In this document: piece by piece, positions 1 through 9,438 of the stretch
Position numbering within the stretch: the stretch's first letter is position 1
Layout: each line of letters starts with the position of its first letter
DNA from: Stratiolaelaps scimitus
Taxonomy: Eukaryota; Arthropoda; Arachnida; Mesostigmata; Laelapidae
Reading direction: 5' to 3'
NCBI GenBank assembly: GCA_019614645.1
Contig: JABWDB010000107.1
Span: 1 to 64,000, forward strand
DNA: 64,000 nt
The notes under the pieces: generated by a model
The model's input: the letters and a program-made list of their open reading frames with translations, nothing else
What the model was told of the DNA's origin: nothing
Databases searched by the model: none
Made by a program: the position numbers and the translations under genes

Positions 1-305
1 TATTTTCCATCATCCGTTAGAACTGTCTGTTACACACGCACTCGGCGGGTAACGGTGTATAAATGCCAACCTTAGCGAGATCCGCTTCTTCCGCAGAGGA
101 ACTGCCTCTGCGCAGAAAACCGTAACATTTTCCCCAGGATCCCATGATACCCTAACCATTTTAGTAATAATTGCAGGACGCGTCAAAACGCGACCTGCCG
201 CTGCCGTACCTCCAAACAGTTCGGCGCATGTAGACATTTTTCCATAGTCCTTGTCAATCTTTGGAGTCGAGGCTGCATTTCCCTCCAACGATGTCGAAAT
301 ATGGT
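1..305 (-). repeat. Fragment of composite repeat (module Y)
   Basis: The reverse complement matches 45580-45850, 51500-51775 and 60480-60760, including the stretch reading as a glycine/alanine-rich peptide around STCTELFG and the motif near VSWDPGE. Reading frames differ between copies, so I treat it as repeat sequence rather than a gene. The window boundary cuts it. Confidence 0.7.
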
Positions 306-660
306 GCTAGTCTTCGGTAATGTAGGATTGTTTAAAAATTGATGTGATCTGAGAGAACACCCCACTGTAGAAAATTTGTAAATACAGCCTCGTGCACTTT
401 GTGCCTTTTGCATGCATGCATGCATGCTCGAGATGCTTTACTCGAGGTGCATTCTGCGCAAATTTCGTCATTGTGTAACTTCTGTGGGCCGTACCTGCTC
501 CCTGCCACCCACTGTAACACTCCCCCCCACATAAGTACCACGAATTCGCAAAGGGGAGCATCCTCGTGTCTACGTTCACACGGGGAGACCACGGGGAGAA
601 TTCGCAAAGGGGAGCATCCTCGTGTGGTCACACGGGGAGTGTTGGCATGCTTCTAGTTAT
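306..660. other. Unassigned; TGCA-run palindrome and a direct repeat
   Basis: No gene is recognised. A TGCA-repeat palindrome lies at about 409-427. A block starting gaattcgcaaaggggagcat occurs at about 543 and again at about 600, a 57-bp spacing. The motif gtgttggcatgc at about 638 recurs in the retroposon at 9406-9633. Confidence 0.5.
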
Positions 661-680
661 CTGCTCCACTTAGCCGACTA

Positions 681-840
681 TTTATTTGTTATTCTCATTT
701 TGTTATTGTGTTATTTTCCTATTTCCTTGTTAATTTCTTTGTTATTTATTTGTTATTCCCATTTTGTTATTGTGTTATTTTCCTATTTCCTTGTTAATTT
801 CTTTGTTATTTATTTGTTATTCCCATTTTGTTATTCCTCC
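681..840 (+). repeat. 64-bp minisatellite, about 2.5 copies
   Basis: T-rich units beginning tttatttgttattc repeat with a 64-bp period (equivalent G at 688, 752 and 816). The copies differ at very few positions. No coding role is evident. Confidence 0.9.
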
Positions 841-1330
841 CCCCTGCCTATTTATTTTTCCGGTAACATATTTTTCAGGACGGAGTCGACCCGTCTGAGA
901 TTTATTTGAGAGAATACATTCATAGGGTCTCGTCTCATGCATCGGAGCAATCTGGGTTCGAACCCCTCCGTTGCACACTTGCATTTAGAAGGGTCTTACG
1001 AAGCAGTACCGCGGATGTACCCAATGTTCCGGAAATTTAGGGTCTCGTATGCGAAAACGGGGGTTGGCATTGGTTTCGGCTTCCGTGCAGGCGAAATATC
1101 CATACGCCACGTACGTCACCAATCGACACCGCAGCACACTCCAGTCAGCCGTGCCATGTGCAGTAGCCTGAATTGCTTTGTCACGAAGTTCTACAGATCT
1201 CGTCGTCTGCGTTCCTTTCAGGGATGTCATGAAGTGCCTGTTCCTGTTCCTGCTGCCCGGGCACACTTGAGCGACACCGCGGTCGTGGTTCTCTGCTTAC
1301 CTCTAAATTGGTGCGTTGAAACCACTTTGT
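841..1330. repeat. Hairpin-family downstream segment with tRNA T-arm-like motif
   Basis: A T-arm/B-box-like string ggttcgaaccc lies at about 954-964 and a related block recurs at about 56148-56200, suggesting a tRNA-derived fragment. No convincing A box was found upstream. The minus-strand frame 985-1266 (93 codons) is open but lies downstream of the hairpin in family orientation and is not conserved as a frame in other copies, so it is not called as a gene. Confidence 0.45.
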
Positions 1331-1358
1331 TGTTTTCCCAGTGGCGACTGGGAAAACA
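1331..1358 (-). repeat. Family-1 hairpin, copy 1
   Basis: A perfect 12-bp inverted repeat (tgttttcccagt / actgggaaaaca) encloses a 4-nt loop. The same structure follows the small ORF at 5892-5919, 7522-7549, 36792-36819 and 53118-53141. Confidence 0.9.
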
Positions 1359-1373
1359 CGCCTCGCGCTGCTA

Positions 1374-1601
1374 CTAAGAGTCTCCTTTATATATAATTAC
1401 AGAAACGATACAACACAAATACTTCTGTCCGTCCACAACAATACTCAGCCGGTGAATTGCAGCACTGATAAGGCAGTGTAGTGAACATTGTGATTCCTGT
1501 TGTGGAACATTTGTTTCTTCCGCGCTTTTATGAGTGATACAGATCAATAATAAAAACCTTGTTATTTCAAATAGGCCCAGATGGCGTAGAGGCATCGTCA
1601 A
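1374..1601 (-). CDS. Small ORF of hairpin family (75 codons), copy 1
   Basis: I do not recognise the product. The predicted peptide begins with a short charged stretch, then a hydrophobic segment (FLLLICITHK) resembling a signal or anchor sequence, then a polar region with PQQ, and ends VIIYKGDS. Related open frames occur at 5935-6156, 36555-36776 and, truncated or shifted, at 7590-7787, 39044-39253 and 52883 onward. The hairpin at 1331-1358 lies just downstream. Copies retaining the frame argue for past coding, but copies with stops or shifts show that many are dead. It could be a chance frame in a repeat. Confidence 0.4.
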   Translation of the reverse strand: MTMPLRHLGLFEITRFLLLICITHKSAEETNVPQQESQCSLHCLISAAIHRLSIVVDGQKYLCCIVSVIIYKGDS

Positions 1602-2335
1602 TTACTAAATTTATAAATACTATTAATCTCTTTATTATTATATTTCGAAACGCTTATATATTCCTAGATAGTATTGTCGGCCCTAATTAAGTTATAATAA
1701 CTCTAATACTACTATTTTTTTTGTGGGCAATTTGAGACAACGCTTATCCCATCATATCGTTTTTGTATATTGAATAAATCTCGATGAAAAGCGATATTGC
1801 CTGTCATTCAACCTTTGCACGAATTTGGGTTTCCGTTACCCCTTAGTGAATAACCATCAGGTGATGCGCCTTCAAAACAACAAATCCGTAGAATATAGTC
1901 GAAGAGTTCAAGAGGATGTTAGACGTATTGCATCTGAATAATGCTATGTCAACGTAAGACAATGTTGTGTGGCTCTGCCATTGAAGTTAATCGTAGTTTA
2001 GCTACCCAATCTGACAGTTGTCATTCAGGTCACCAATAAAAACATTTATTATATGGGACCATATGGGAGGCATCGTTAATTACTAGTTTATAATGATGAT
2101 GAAAAGAGATATTGCCTGTCATTCAACCTTCGCGCGTATTTGGATTTCCTTTACCCCTTAGTGAAGAATCGTCAGGTGATGCGCCTTCAAAACAACAAAT
2201 GCGTAGAATATCGTCGGATAGTTTAAGATGATGCTAAACGTATTGCATCTGGATAATGTTGTGTGCTTCTGCCATTGAAATTAATCGCAGAATCGCATTT
2301 TAGTTACCAAATCTGACAGTCGTCATGGGCACAAG
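1602..2335 (-). repeat. AT-rich leader of hairpin family, two nested copies
   Basis: The block at about 1795-2035 is repeated at about 2105-2335 (shared strings gcctgtcattcaacctt, ggtgatgcgccttcaaaaca). The copies meet at a partial small-ORF start (about 2040-2100). The same leader precedes small ORFs or hairpins throughout the window on both strands. Confidence 0.8.
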
Positions 2336-2590
2336 GGATGATGTTGGTGTGACCAGTGAGTATTTTGATTTGATATCTGCGACAGGATTATTAAACATTG
2401 GGAGGGGGACACGAAGCTGATGGCGGTGATAGTGCTCTTGATGGAAGTGAAGATTCTGTTGAAGACAAATACGAGAATCGTGGTAGATCTCATTGGTATT
2501 GCCATTGCAGGTGCCAATATAGTCACAGTACTGGCAGTAGGTGTGCGCCACGGCGTCTTAGGGCATTAATCTCCACATTGAGAATGAGAG
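2336..2590 (+). CDS. Short hydrophobic ORF X, copy 1 (unrecognised)
   Basis: The frame reading LMAVIVLL...LLKTNTRIVVDLIGIAIAG...VLGH then stop (about 2418-2568) recurs without indels at about 51950-52145, 60980-61215 and 61700-61945, always divergent from the adjacent small ORF. Substitutions between copies are often conservative (I/V, D/E, L/M). There is no clear start codon shared by all copies. The family is not recognised. It may be a fragment of a longer transposon protein. Confidence 0.35.
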
Positions 2591-2984
2591 GTACGAGAGA
2601 AAAATTATGCAGAAAGAGTGTGTAATAGGCAGCTCTAACGGACAATAGGAAACACGAATCCTGCTTGGTATTATCGCTACCGCACGTCAACTGTAAACTT
2701 ATTGACTTGACACAATTTGGTGGTAGTCCGCAGCGCCCGAGCTGCAACTCCGAAAGGCTCCTCTGCTGTTTCCGAGATAACTAACACCGATATAGCTAAG
2801 ATGAGTCATCTGAATGAACCGGACCGATGAGGCCTATGGTTCAGGGATTCCAGGTCGCGTCGACGGAAGTGAGCCATCGGTGTCGCTCTCCAAATTGCTG
2901 CTCAATTAGAGACAGTGACTATGTATGAACTTACAGGCAGTTCACCTGCCTTTAACTATAGGCAACCAGAATGGCTCTGCATTA
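2591..2984 (-). repeat. Composite-repeat segment (module Z)
   Basis: The reverse complement matches about 61300-61690 (shared gagcgacaccgatggctc, ccataggcctcatcggtccg). It continues directly into the target site of the LTR element. No gene seen. Confidence 0.75.
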
Positions 2985-3025
2985 AAGAGTGTAGTGGTTA
3001 AGATTTCAAACGGTTCGCGGCAGAG

Positions 3026-3652
3026 GTGGAACTGGTCCGAGAAGCAGCAGCGGAAAGGGTAATAGACATGCTCCGTAGGCTGTTTCACAGGGAAGGGGTC
3101 CCGGAAACAATAATGAGTGACAATGGAGTACAGTTCACGAGCCACATTTTTACGGAATTTCTGGAAAGATATGGTGTGCAGCAGACTCGGACCCCGGTGT
3201 ACCACCGATGTACCACCGGTGTACCACCGATGGCGAATGGATTGGTGGAACGGTTCAATAGAACGTTAGGCGGATTTATGGCCACAGCTCGATTAACAGG
3301 GATGGACGTAACAACACAGATTATCGAGATGGTAGGGGCATACAACGCGACGCCCCAGGTTACGACAGGCAAAGCGCCCGCAACCTTACTCCACGGCAGA
3401 CCCATGCGGACGAGGCTAGACGTAAGCCGAAGAACGGGACAAGCAACAACATCACAAGAAAGAGATCAAGTGCATCGGCGCCAGGTGAAACAAAAAACAT
3501 ACGCGGATACCAGAAGAGCCGCGTCGGAGATACAGTGGGGGATAGGCGAATGGGTCAGAGTGAGAAAGCCAATATCAAAAAAGGGGCAGCTGAAATACTC
3601 TGAACCAAAACAAATAGTGTCGAGGGAGGGGAGAAATATATATATTGAGTGA
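3026..3652 (+). pseudogene. Ty3/gypsy-like integrase, C-terminal two thirds
   Basis: The 208-codon open frame shows retroviral-type integrase core features: SDNG (second catalytic Asp) and NGLVERF (catalytic Glu), then a C-terminal GEWVRVRKP region like the GPY/F-type tail. The zinc-binding N-terminus and first Asp are absent because of the 5' deletion, so the protein could not work. Between TPVYH and ANGLVERF there is an extra stretch caused by a short tandem repetition of a gtaccaccg-type unit at about 3198-3232. The annotated ATG is simply the first Met in the remnant, not a native start. Confidence 0.85.
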
Positions 3653-3860
3653 CGGCGGAAGGTGGCATCGAAATAGATTAGTGAAAACATCCGAGTAACG
3701 AGTGGATAGACTGGGAAACAACCAGGGGGCCACAGGGGTCGGACATAGAGAGAGTAAGAGACACTAGTAATAACGAGACGGTGAACGAAAGTAGCAGATA
3801 GAGCTCGAAGACCTCCAGAAAGATACGGAGAATGGGCTAGTTAAATAATGGAGGGGAGAA

Positions 3861-4072
3861 TGTAGTGGTTAAGATTTCAAACGGTTCGCGCCAGAGGAGG
3901 AGCAGAGATTGTCTGCTCTCTGGAGAATGGTAGGGGGGCGCTGGGATCGGGGGGACTATAAAAGATGAGAACAATAAACAACAGGTCTCTCTTGGGCCGG
4001 GCTGATCAGTAACAGAAGGCGTAGTCTTGTTATATCAGTAGGCAGAGTAACACGTGGTTGGTAGACACTACA
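3861..4072 (+). repeat. 3' LTR with promoter and polyadenylation signals
   Basis: 212 bp, bounded by TGTAGTG and CACTACA (perfect 7-bp terminal inverted repeat). A TATA-like box lies at about 3957-3963 and AATAAA at 3973-3978. It is preceded by a polypurine tract (ggaggggagaa). Confidence 0.92.
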
Positions 4073-4077
4073 AAGAG

Positions 4078-4310
4078 CTATTTGAGTTGCACAAATCCAT
4101 CTCTGTGGGATAACAATTTCGTGGTCAGTCTGTGAATTGTCTGGCCTCACCATGCATGAAACCCCATACCCAAAGGAGTTTAGCATTCTGGTGGAGGGAC
4201 TCCAGTGTGATGTCGTCCGTGGGATGCTCTGCCGCACGGATTCAGTCTCATATCATCACTTGTCCGCTACATCCGCTCATGCCGCGCTGCTTGCTTTTGC
4301 ACGACCTAAC
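4078..4310 (-). repeat. Host repeat block that received the LTR element
   Basis: The reverse complement matches 38320-38560. The minus frame in both shows GYGVS.MVR and DHEIVIPQRW, suggesting an old coding segment, but the family is not recognised and frames are interrupted. Confidence 0.6.
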
Positions 4311-4383
4311 TAAAAAGAACATAGCTGTATACACAATGTGTGTATACAGCTATGTTTGTGTGTATACAGCTATGTTCTTTTTA
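4311..4383. repeat. Fold-back repeat, 25-bp perfect arms
   Basis: The arm 4311-4335 (taaaaagaacatagctgtat...) is exactly inverted at 4359-4383. The 23-bp spacer holds a further copy of the tgtatacagctatgtt motif. It is followed by ggggactgcaagttccgt and AATAAA, a tail also found (reversed) at 38200-38240 and similar to 8990-9010. Confidence 0.9.
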
Positions 4384-4960
4384 GGGGACTGCAAGTTCCG
4401 TCAATAAACTTTGAATGAATGAAAACCTTGTTGGCAATGAAAACCTTGTTGGCTTTCCTTTCATATCTTCCCGAGCCTCGTAAAAAAAAGGACACGAGAG
4501 AAGTGTTGTGCTCAGCTAGCTATACGAGTATGTTGTGTACCGTGAAGGTATAACGATAGCGAGATACACGAACAGGTGACCAAACGGAACGGGTGGCGAA
4601 CAAGTGACAAATGCAAACGGAACGGGTGATATTGTATACTACGAGCCGTCACGATGTATAATAAGTAAGAATAATTTGTGTTTGTGGTGGTCGCGGACTT
4701 GCAACTAAAAAATCCAGCGTGTTCAGTGCTCTCTAATAGACGATCGCAACTTCTTTATTAGGCGTTCAAACAGACAAGAATACAGGATGGTACAGTGACC
4801 CCGCCGATTACTTAATGCTGGCTCGTGTTTTCAAATGGGGGTTTATCTAATTGCGAACGTCGATTTCGCTGTCTCTTCGTTCACGCAGAGCTTTGTCAGT
4901 TGCTTTGAAAGTTGCATAACAAACTTAGATGCGCTGCCGGTGCACAGGCGAGGACAGTTA
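4384..4960. other. Tail with AATAAA, then unassigned sequence
   Basis: A retroposon-like 3' tail (aataaactttgaatgaatg, followed by gaaaaccttgttgg twice) ends at about 4450. I see no recognisable gene or repeat in the rest. Confidence 0.4.
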
Positions 4961-4994
4961 GTGGCCTCAGTGCCACCGGCGGCGGCGGCGGCAG

Positions 4995-5395
4995 GGTCAG
5001 GGATTAGGATTAGGGGGGGGGGGATTAGGTCAACAGGGTGCTGTAATCTCAGGGTGATTAGGTCAACAGAGTGCTGTAATCTCAGGGTGCTAATTCATTT
5101 CATTTCAACATTCCCAAATTGGACAAACTTTTTCTGCGGCCAACGGTGAGAAGCGCGATAACAATGCTAAGCACGATAATGCTGAATATACCATTGCATT
5201 GCAGGTGCCGTGCGTCTGCCAACGCGGTAACAGTGCTAAGCACGGTAATGCTGATTATACTCGCCATTCCAGGTGACGTGCTTCTGTCATTAGTAACCGG
5301 CTGAATATACCATTGCATTGCAGGTGCCTTGCGTCTGTCAACGCGGTAACAATGCTAAGCACGGTAATGCTGATTATACTCGACAGTCATTAGTA
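4995..5395 (+). repeat. Two short tandem repeats
   Basis: A G-rich stretch at about 5000-5030 leads into two copies of a unit containing gtcaacag.gtgctgtaatctc (about 5028-5092). A second repeat starting ctgaatataccattgcattg occurs at 5182 and 5301 (119-bp spacing) with few differences. Confidence 0.8.
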
Positions 5396-5633
5396 ACCGG
5401 ACTACCTACCCACCTCAGACACTCTGAGCTAGAGGATTCTCAATATTTATATTCTCTATTCTATTGCAAGATTATAAAAACACTTTCCTTAATATCATAG
5501 TCACCTGCGTCGCGTAAATTTATTAACTTCAGGGCGGCAATCCACCGGGATTTCCGGACCGTTAAGGCAGATGTCGTGAGCTGCTGTCAGTTGATCGCAG
5601 CAGAGACCTCATGTAGGAGCGCAATAAACGTGA
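5396..5633. other. Unassigned
   Basis: No gene, RNA or recognisable repeat seen. Confidence 0.3.
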
Positions 5634-5957
5634 TCAGGCCGACTCGATGCGATCCCAGCATGCAAGCATACCCTTGCTACCACTACACAAGTCCATGGGG
5701 GCTGTGGCAATAGTAATCCGGCCTACGCCATAACGGCCCAGCCAATCCCGTCCCAGCCCAGGGCACGTTTCTCCCAGAGATGTCATGAAGTTTACTTCCC
5801 GCGTTTGCTGACTTGCCAACAGGTAACACAAGTGACACTCTACTTGTGGTTCACTGCTTACCTCTAAATTGATGCGGTGAAACCACATTGTTGTTTTCCC
5901 AGTGGCGACTGGGAAAACAGGCTTCGTGCTGCTTCTAGGAATCTCCTTTATATACAA
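5634..5957 (-). other. Hairpin-spanning open frame, 107 codons (uncertain)
   Basis: The frame begins within the end of the small ORF (MYIKEIP), runs through the hairpin (VFPVATGK) and continues with a MTSLGE segment. A very similar frame is open at 36754-37032 (92 codons). Other copies break it. It is therefore either a second overlapping repeat ORF or a by-product of high nucleotide identity. Confidence 0.25.
5892..5919 (-). repeat. Family-1 hairpin, copy 2
   Basis: The 12-bp perfect stem is the same as at 1331-1358. The second hairpin (family orientation atgtggt...accgcat) lies at about 5872-5888. Confidence 0.9.
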
Positions 5958-6156
5958 TTACAAAAACGATATAACACAAATATTTCTGTCCGTCCGCAAC
6001 AATATTGAACCGGTGAATTGCAGCAACGGATAAGGCAGTGTGGTGAACATTCTGATCCTGCTGTGGAAAATTTATTTCTTTCGTCCTTTTATGAGTGATA
6101 CAGGTCAGCAATAAAAACATGATTATTTTAAATGGGTCCACATGGCCCGAATGCAT
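5935..6156 (-). CDS. Small ORF of hairpin family (73 codons), copy 2
   Basis: Ends at the same VIVYKGDS as the plus-strand copy at 36555-36776 and has the same hydrophobic segment (FKIIMFLLLTCITHK) at about residues 9-23, consistent with a signal peptide or membrane anchor. About 65 of 73 residues match that copy. No known domain is recognised. The hairpin sits directly after the stop. Coding is plausible but unproven. Confidence 0.45.
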   Translation of the reverse strand: MHSGHVDPFKIIMFLLLTCITHKRTKEINFPQQDQNVHHTALSVAAIHRFNIVADGQKYLCYIVFVIVYKGDS

Positions 6157-7080
6157 TCATATACTATTATTCCTTCATATAACTATTATTCCTTACGTGT
6201 CACAGTGTGTGTTATAGGCTTAATTGATACAGTTGACTAAGCTGCACACGTGACCTATAAGAGTTCCTATACCTAAAGTCGACCGTTTTCAAAGCAAACA
6301 TTACTAGTTTATAATAATTATTAATCTCTTAATTATTTTGTGTCAACAAAGGGTACTACACGCTGATATATTTCCTGTATGGTATTGTTAGCCCCATTGA
6401 TTGTAACTTATAATTTAATATTACTATTATCTGTGGGCCCTTTCAGACAGCGCGTGTCCCCATCACATCGTTTTCGTATATTGAATAAATTTCGATTTTT
6501 GAGTGAAAACAGATCAAAAGCGATATTTCCTGTCATTCAACGCCCCCGCTACCGATAACTAGTAACTGTCAGGTGATGCGCCTGACAACAAGAACATTGA
6601 TTCCCGTGAAGGGAAGTTTATTTCTTTTGCGCTTCTGTGAGTGATACAGGTCAGCAATAGAAACATAGCGGCGATGGCGCGCAGGCATCATTAATTACTT
6701 GTTTATAATTATTTTCCGTAAACAAAGGGTATTAAACGCTACTGTTATCTGTGGGCGGTTTGTTTCAGACAACGCTTATCCCATATCGTTTTTGTATATT
6801 GAATAAATTTCGACGGGATTGCCTGTCATTCAACCTTCGCGCGTATTTGGGTTTCCGTTACCCGTTCGTGAATAAACGGTGTTGTGTGCTATGTTTAGCT
6901 ATCCAATCTGACTGTCGTGATGGTCACGAGGCACGGGCACCGATCAATCGGACCGTCCTGGCGGCCCCCTTCCGACTCGCGGCTATACTCCTCCGTCTCC
7001 GAGTTTCTCACACCACCGGTATTGCTAAGAGCCACCGGAGTCACATTATGTCGTCCGTGGAATGGGCGTGGCCTCACACC
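6157..7080 (-). repeat. AT-rich leader of hairpin family, two partial copies
   Basis: The block with cgtttttgtatattgaataaatttcga occurs at about 6470-6500 and 6787-6812, with partial small-ORF sequence between (about 6600-6700). The second copy joins the tandem array. No separate gene is supported. Confidence 0.7.
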
Positions 7081-7495
7081 CCGGCAGTGAAAATGGACTT
7101 ACCTAGCTATGGTCTCGATATGGTAGCCATGGAACCAAATAGCGAAAACCAAGTACCGAATATTCTATATTTCGAAATCTCACATAGTAGCCATGGCACC
7201 TCGCGCAAGGCTCCATACCCATGCTCCAAGACGTGGACGGATGTTGAACCAATTCAGCATAAAAAAAATTTATTTGAGATGAGACATTCATAAGGTTCCC
7301 GGCTTGCCAGCGAATCTCTGTGCATAGGAGACTACAGATCGTCTCGATTGTTTTGCCACGGAGTTCTCTAGATCCTTCGGTTGCTCGTGGTGGGCGTTCC
7401 TCCCAGCGATATCATGGACTTCACTTTCGTGTTTGCTAGCTTCCAAATAGTGAACGAAACCGCCGTGGTTGTGGTTCACTGCTTAATTCCAAATT

Positions 7496-7549
7496 GATGC
7501 GAGGTAACCACCTCGCATCGTTGTTTTCCCAGATGCGAATGGGAAAACA
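7496..7549 (-). repeat. Family-1 double hairpin, unit A
   Basis: Hairpin 1 (7522-7549) has a 10-bp stem tgttttccca / tgggaaaaca. Hairpin 2 (7496-7519) has a perfect 10-bp stem gatgcgaggt / acctcgcatc with a 4-nt loop. In units B and C hairpin 1 is collapsed, leaving hairpin 2 at 11346-11369 and 18062-18085. Confidence 0.9.
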
Positions 7550-7589
7550 GGCTTCATGCTGCTTCTATGAGTGTCCTTTATATACAATT

Positions 7590-7787
7590 TCAGAAACGAT
7601 ACGACAAATATTCCTGTTCGTCTACAACAATGTTCAATCGGTGAATTGCTAGAATGGATAAGGCAATGTAGTGCACATTCTGATCCTGCTGTGGAAAATT
7701 TAGTTCTGTCGAGTTTTTATGAGTGACACAGGTTAACAATAAAAATATTGTTGTTATTTTAAATGCGCCCATATGGCGCGGAGGCAT
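7590..7787 (-). pseudogene. Small ORF of hairpin family, unit A (65 codons, truncated)
   Basis: Same hydrophobic start (FLLLTCVTHK) and PQQDQNV core as the 73-codon copies, but the C-terminus ends early. The equivalent frames in units B (about 11500-11620) and C (about 18220-18340) have a stop where this copy reads PQQ, showing decay. Confidence 0.4.
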
Positions 7788-8230
7788 CGTTAATTACTAG
7801 CTTTTAATTATTATTTATCTCTTTATTATTTTCTATAAACAAAGGGTGCTAAACGCTTATATATTTCATAGATTGTATCGTTAGACCTATTAATTATGAC
7901 TTACAATTTAATATTACTATTATCTATCGCGTTTTCAGACAACGCGTATCCCCATCACATCGTTTTTGTATATTGAATAAATTTCGATTTTTGAGTGAAA
8001 ACTGGTCAAAAGCGATATTGCCTGTCATTCGACCCTGCACGTATTTGGGTGTCTGTTACCGCTACCTGAATAACTGTCAGGTGGTGCGCCCTCAAAACAG
8101 CATATCCAAAGACCATCGTTGAAGAGCTTAAGATGGTGTTACCCGCATTGTATCTGAATAATGTTGTATGAATAATGATTTTTGAGTGAAAACAGATCAA
8201 AAGAGATACCGCCTGACATTTAGCCCTAGA
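7788..8230 (-). repeat. Leader of hairpin family, unit A
   Basis: AT-rich block matching 11640-11980 and 18360-18770. It contains the landmark gttacccgcattgtatctg, the site into which the RLE element inserted in unit B. No gene seen. Confidence 0.75.
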
Positions 8231-8900
8231 GCGTATTTGGGTGGTGGTAGAATATTGCGTTCTTAGGTGTTATGTTTTCTCTGTTACCATTCTTACCTGT
8301 AAACTTATGGCCGGTTTTGGGGCAACAACAACTCGTTGTTATGGGAGTAAATAGACTGAGACATGTACTTCGCAGATAATCACCCCAGACGACTTTTTTT
8401 AAATATCCTGTTCTATGAAGTTTTCGACGCCGACGGTTGAACCCGTCTGCGTCGGCACCGTATGGCGCTGAGGCATCCGAAGGCTGCGCCAAACAGTTGA
8501 TAGATTGTATCGATCGCAATGAGTTAAACGGTCACTTCGTGACAGTTGGTTCCAAAACGGTGGCCTCACTTTGAATAAATGATGAAGGAGGATAAAAGGT
8601 AAAGGAGGGTCTCGCATCCATCTGGTCGGCTCAGGACTCGTCGTTAGGCTAGTCCAAATTCGGTGTGGGAGAAGTTCAGACAGCTCTAGTTTTCACAAGT
8701 GCTTAGTGTCTAGGCGTGCTTTCCCACGAGATTCGATCACTCTCCACACGAAAAAAATTTGCCTTGAAAACAAGAATTATTTTTTGTCGTAAAAGCAAAA
8801 TAATTTTTTGCAAATAATTCATTGTATATTGTGTTTGAGGAGCTGAAATTGTTGTATATATACAGATTTACTACGTGAGAGTCGTGTCAGTTGGCTCAGC
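8231..8900 (-). repeat. Composite-repeat module shared with 35500-36240
   Basis: The minus frame 8226-8519 is open for 97 codons and is identical in units B (15254-15547) and C (18775-19068). Diverged plus-strand relatives at 35940-36200, 45220-45410 and 60010-60310 keep pieces such as YGA.ADG and FYHHP but not one frame. The product is unrecognised and I favour non-coding repeat. Confidence 0.55.
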
Positions 8901-9050
8901 GTGATTTTATTTTCTTCGGGGCTACGGGCTCCATTTATATTACTTTACTTTTGATATAATTTTTACCGTACAGGACCGTATGTTTACTGCAAGTTCCGTA
9001 AATAAACCTCACATTTAATTGAAAAGAAATTGAACTAAAAAATACCTTCC
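8901..9050 (+). repeat. Retroposon-like 3' tail
   Basis: The string actgcaagttccgtaaataaacctc with AATAAA resembles the tail at 4384-4415 (reversed at 38200-38240). It is also present at about 16010 and 19540. Confidence 0.5.
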
Positions 9051-9400
9051 TTTCTTCCAAATATGGCTAGTAAACGTTTGTGATCGGTGAGGAGTGTAAA
9101 TTTTCAACCGTATATAAATTTATGAAATCGTTGAAAAGCCAACGCAGAGGCTAACGACTCTTTTTCAATTTGTACATACTTGCTTTCTGCTGGGTTTAGT
9201 AAGGTACAAGCGTGAAAAATGAGGTTTTCTTTTCCATCGGAGAACTTATGATAAATAACAGCTAATGAACCCAAGATATTTTACTTCTTTTTTGGAGCAA
9301 GGAACATTTGTCCATCTGAATTTTGAAATCGAATTCGCAAATTCGTTGAAATAATCTTCGGATTATGTCATTGTGTTCGTCCAGTGATGTTCCGGTTTGC

Positions 9401-9438
<38 letters not shown>

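Larger units (their letters stand above)
2985..4077 (+). mobile_element. Internally deleted LTR retrotransposon with 5-bp TSD
   Basis: The element runs 2990-4072, flanked by the 5-bp duplication AAGAG (2985-2989 and 4073-4077). At the 5' end only about 30 bp of LTR remain (2990-3019, identical to 3861-3890), then sequence passes straight into integrase coding. At the 3' end there is a purine-rich tract (3850-3860) and a 212-bp LTR. A related copy of the host repeat at 38540-38570 (reverse complement) lacks the element, confirming the insertion. Gag, protease, RT and the first integrase catalytic region are missing. Confidence 0.92.

Noticed and set aside
681..840. CRISPR-like spacing of repeats
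   Set aside because: The units are contiguous minisatellite copies without unique spacers, and the setting is eukaryotic.
945..975. Possible tRNA gene at ggttcgaaccc
   Set aside because: Only a T-arm-like motif is present; no A box or anticodon arm could be folded upstream.
2820..2850. Hammerhead-like string (ccgatgag)
   Set aside because: The conserved core (CUGANGA with GAAA and three stems) cannot be completed; other ctgatga strings in the window also lack partners.
8226..8519. 97-codon minus frame, identical in three units
   Set aside because: Identity follows from recent tandem duplication; diverged copies at 35940, 45220 and 60010 do not keep one frame.
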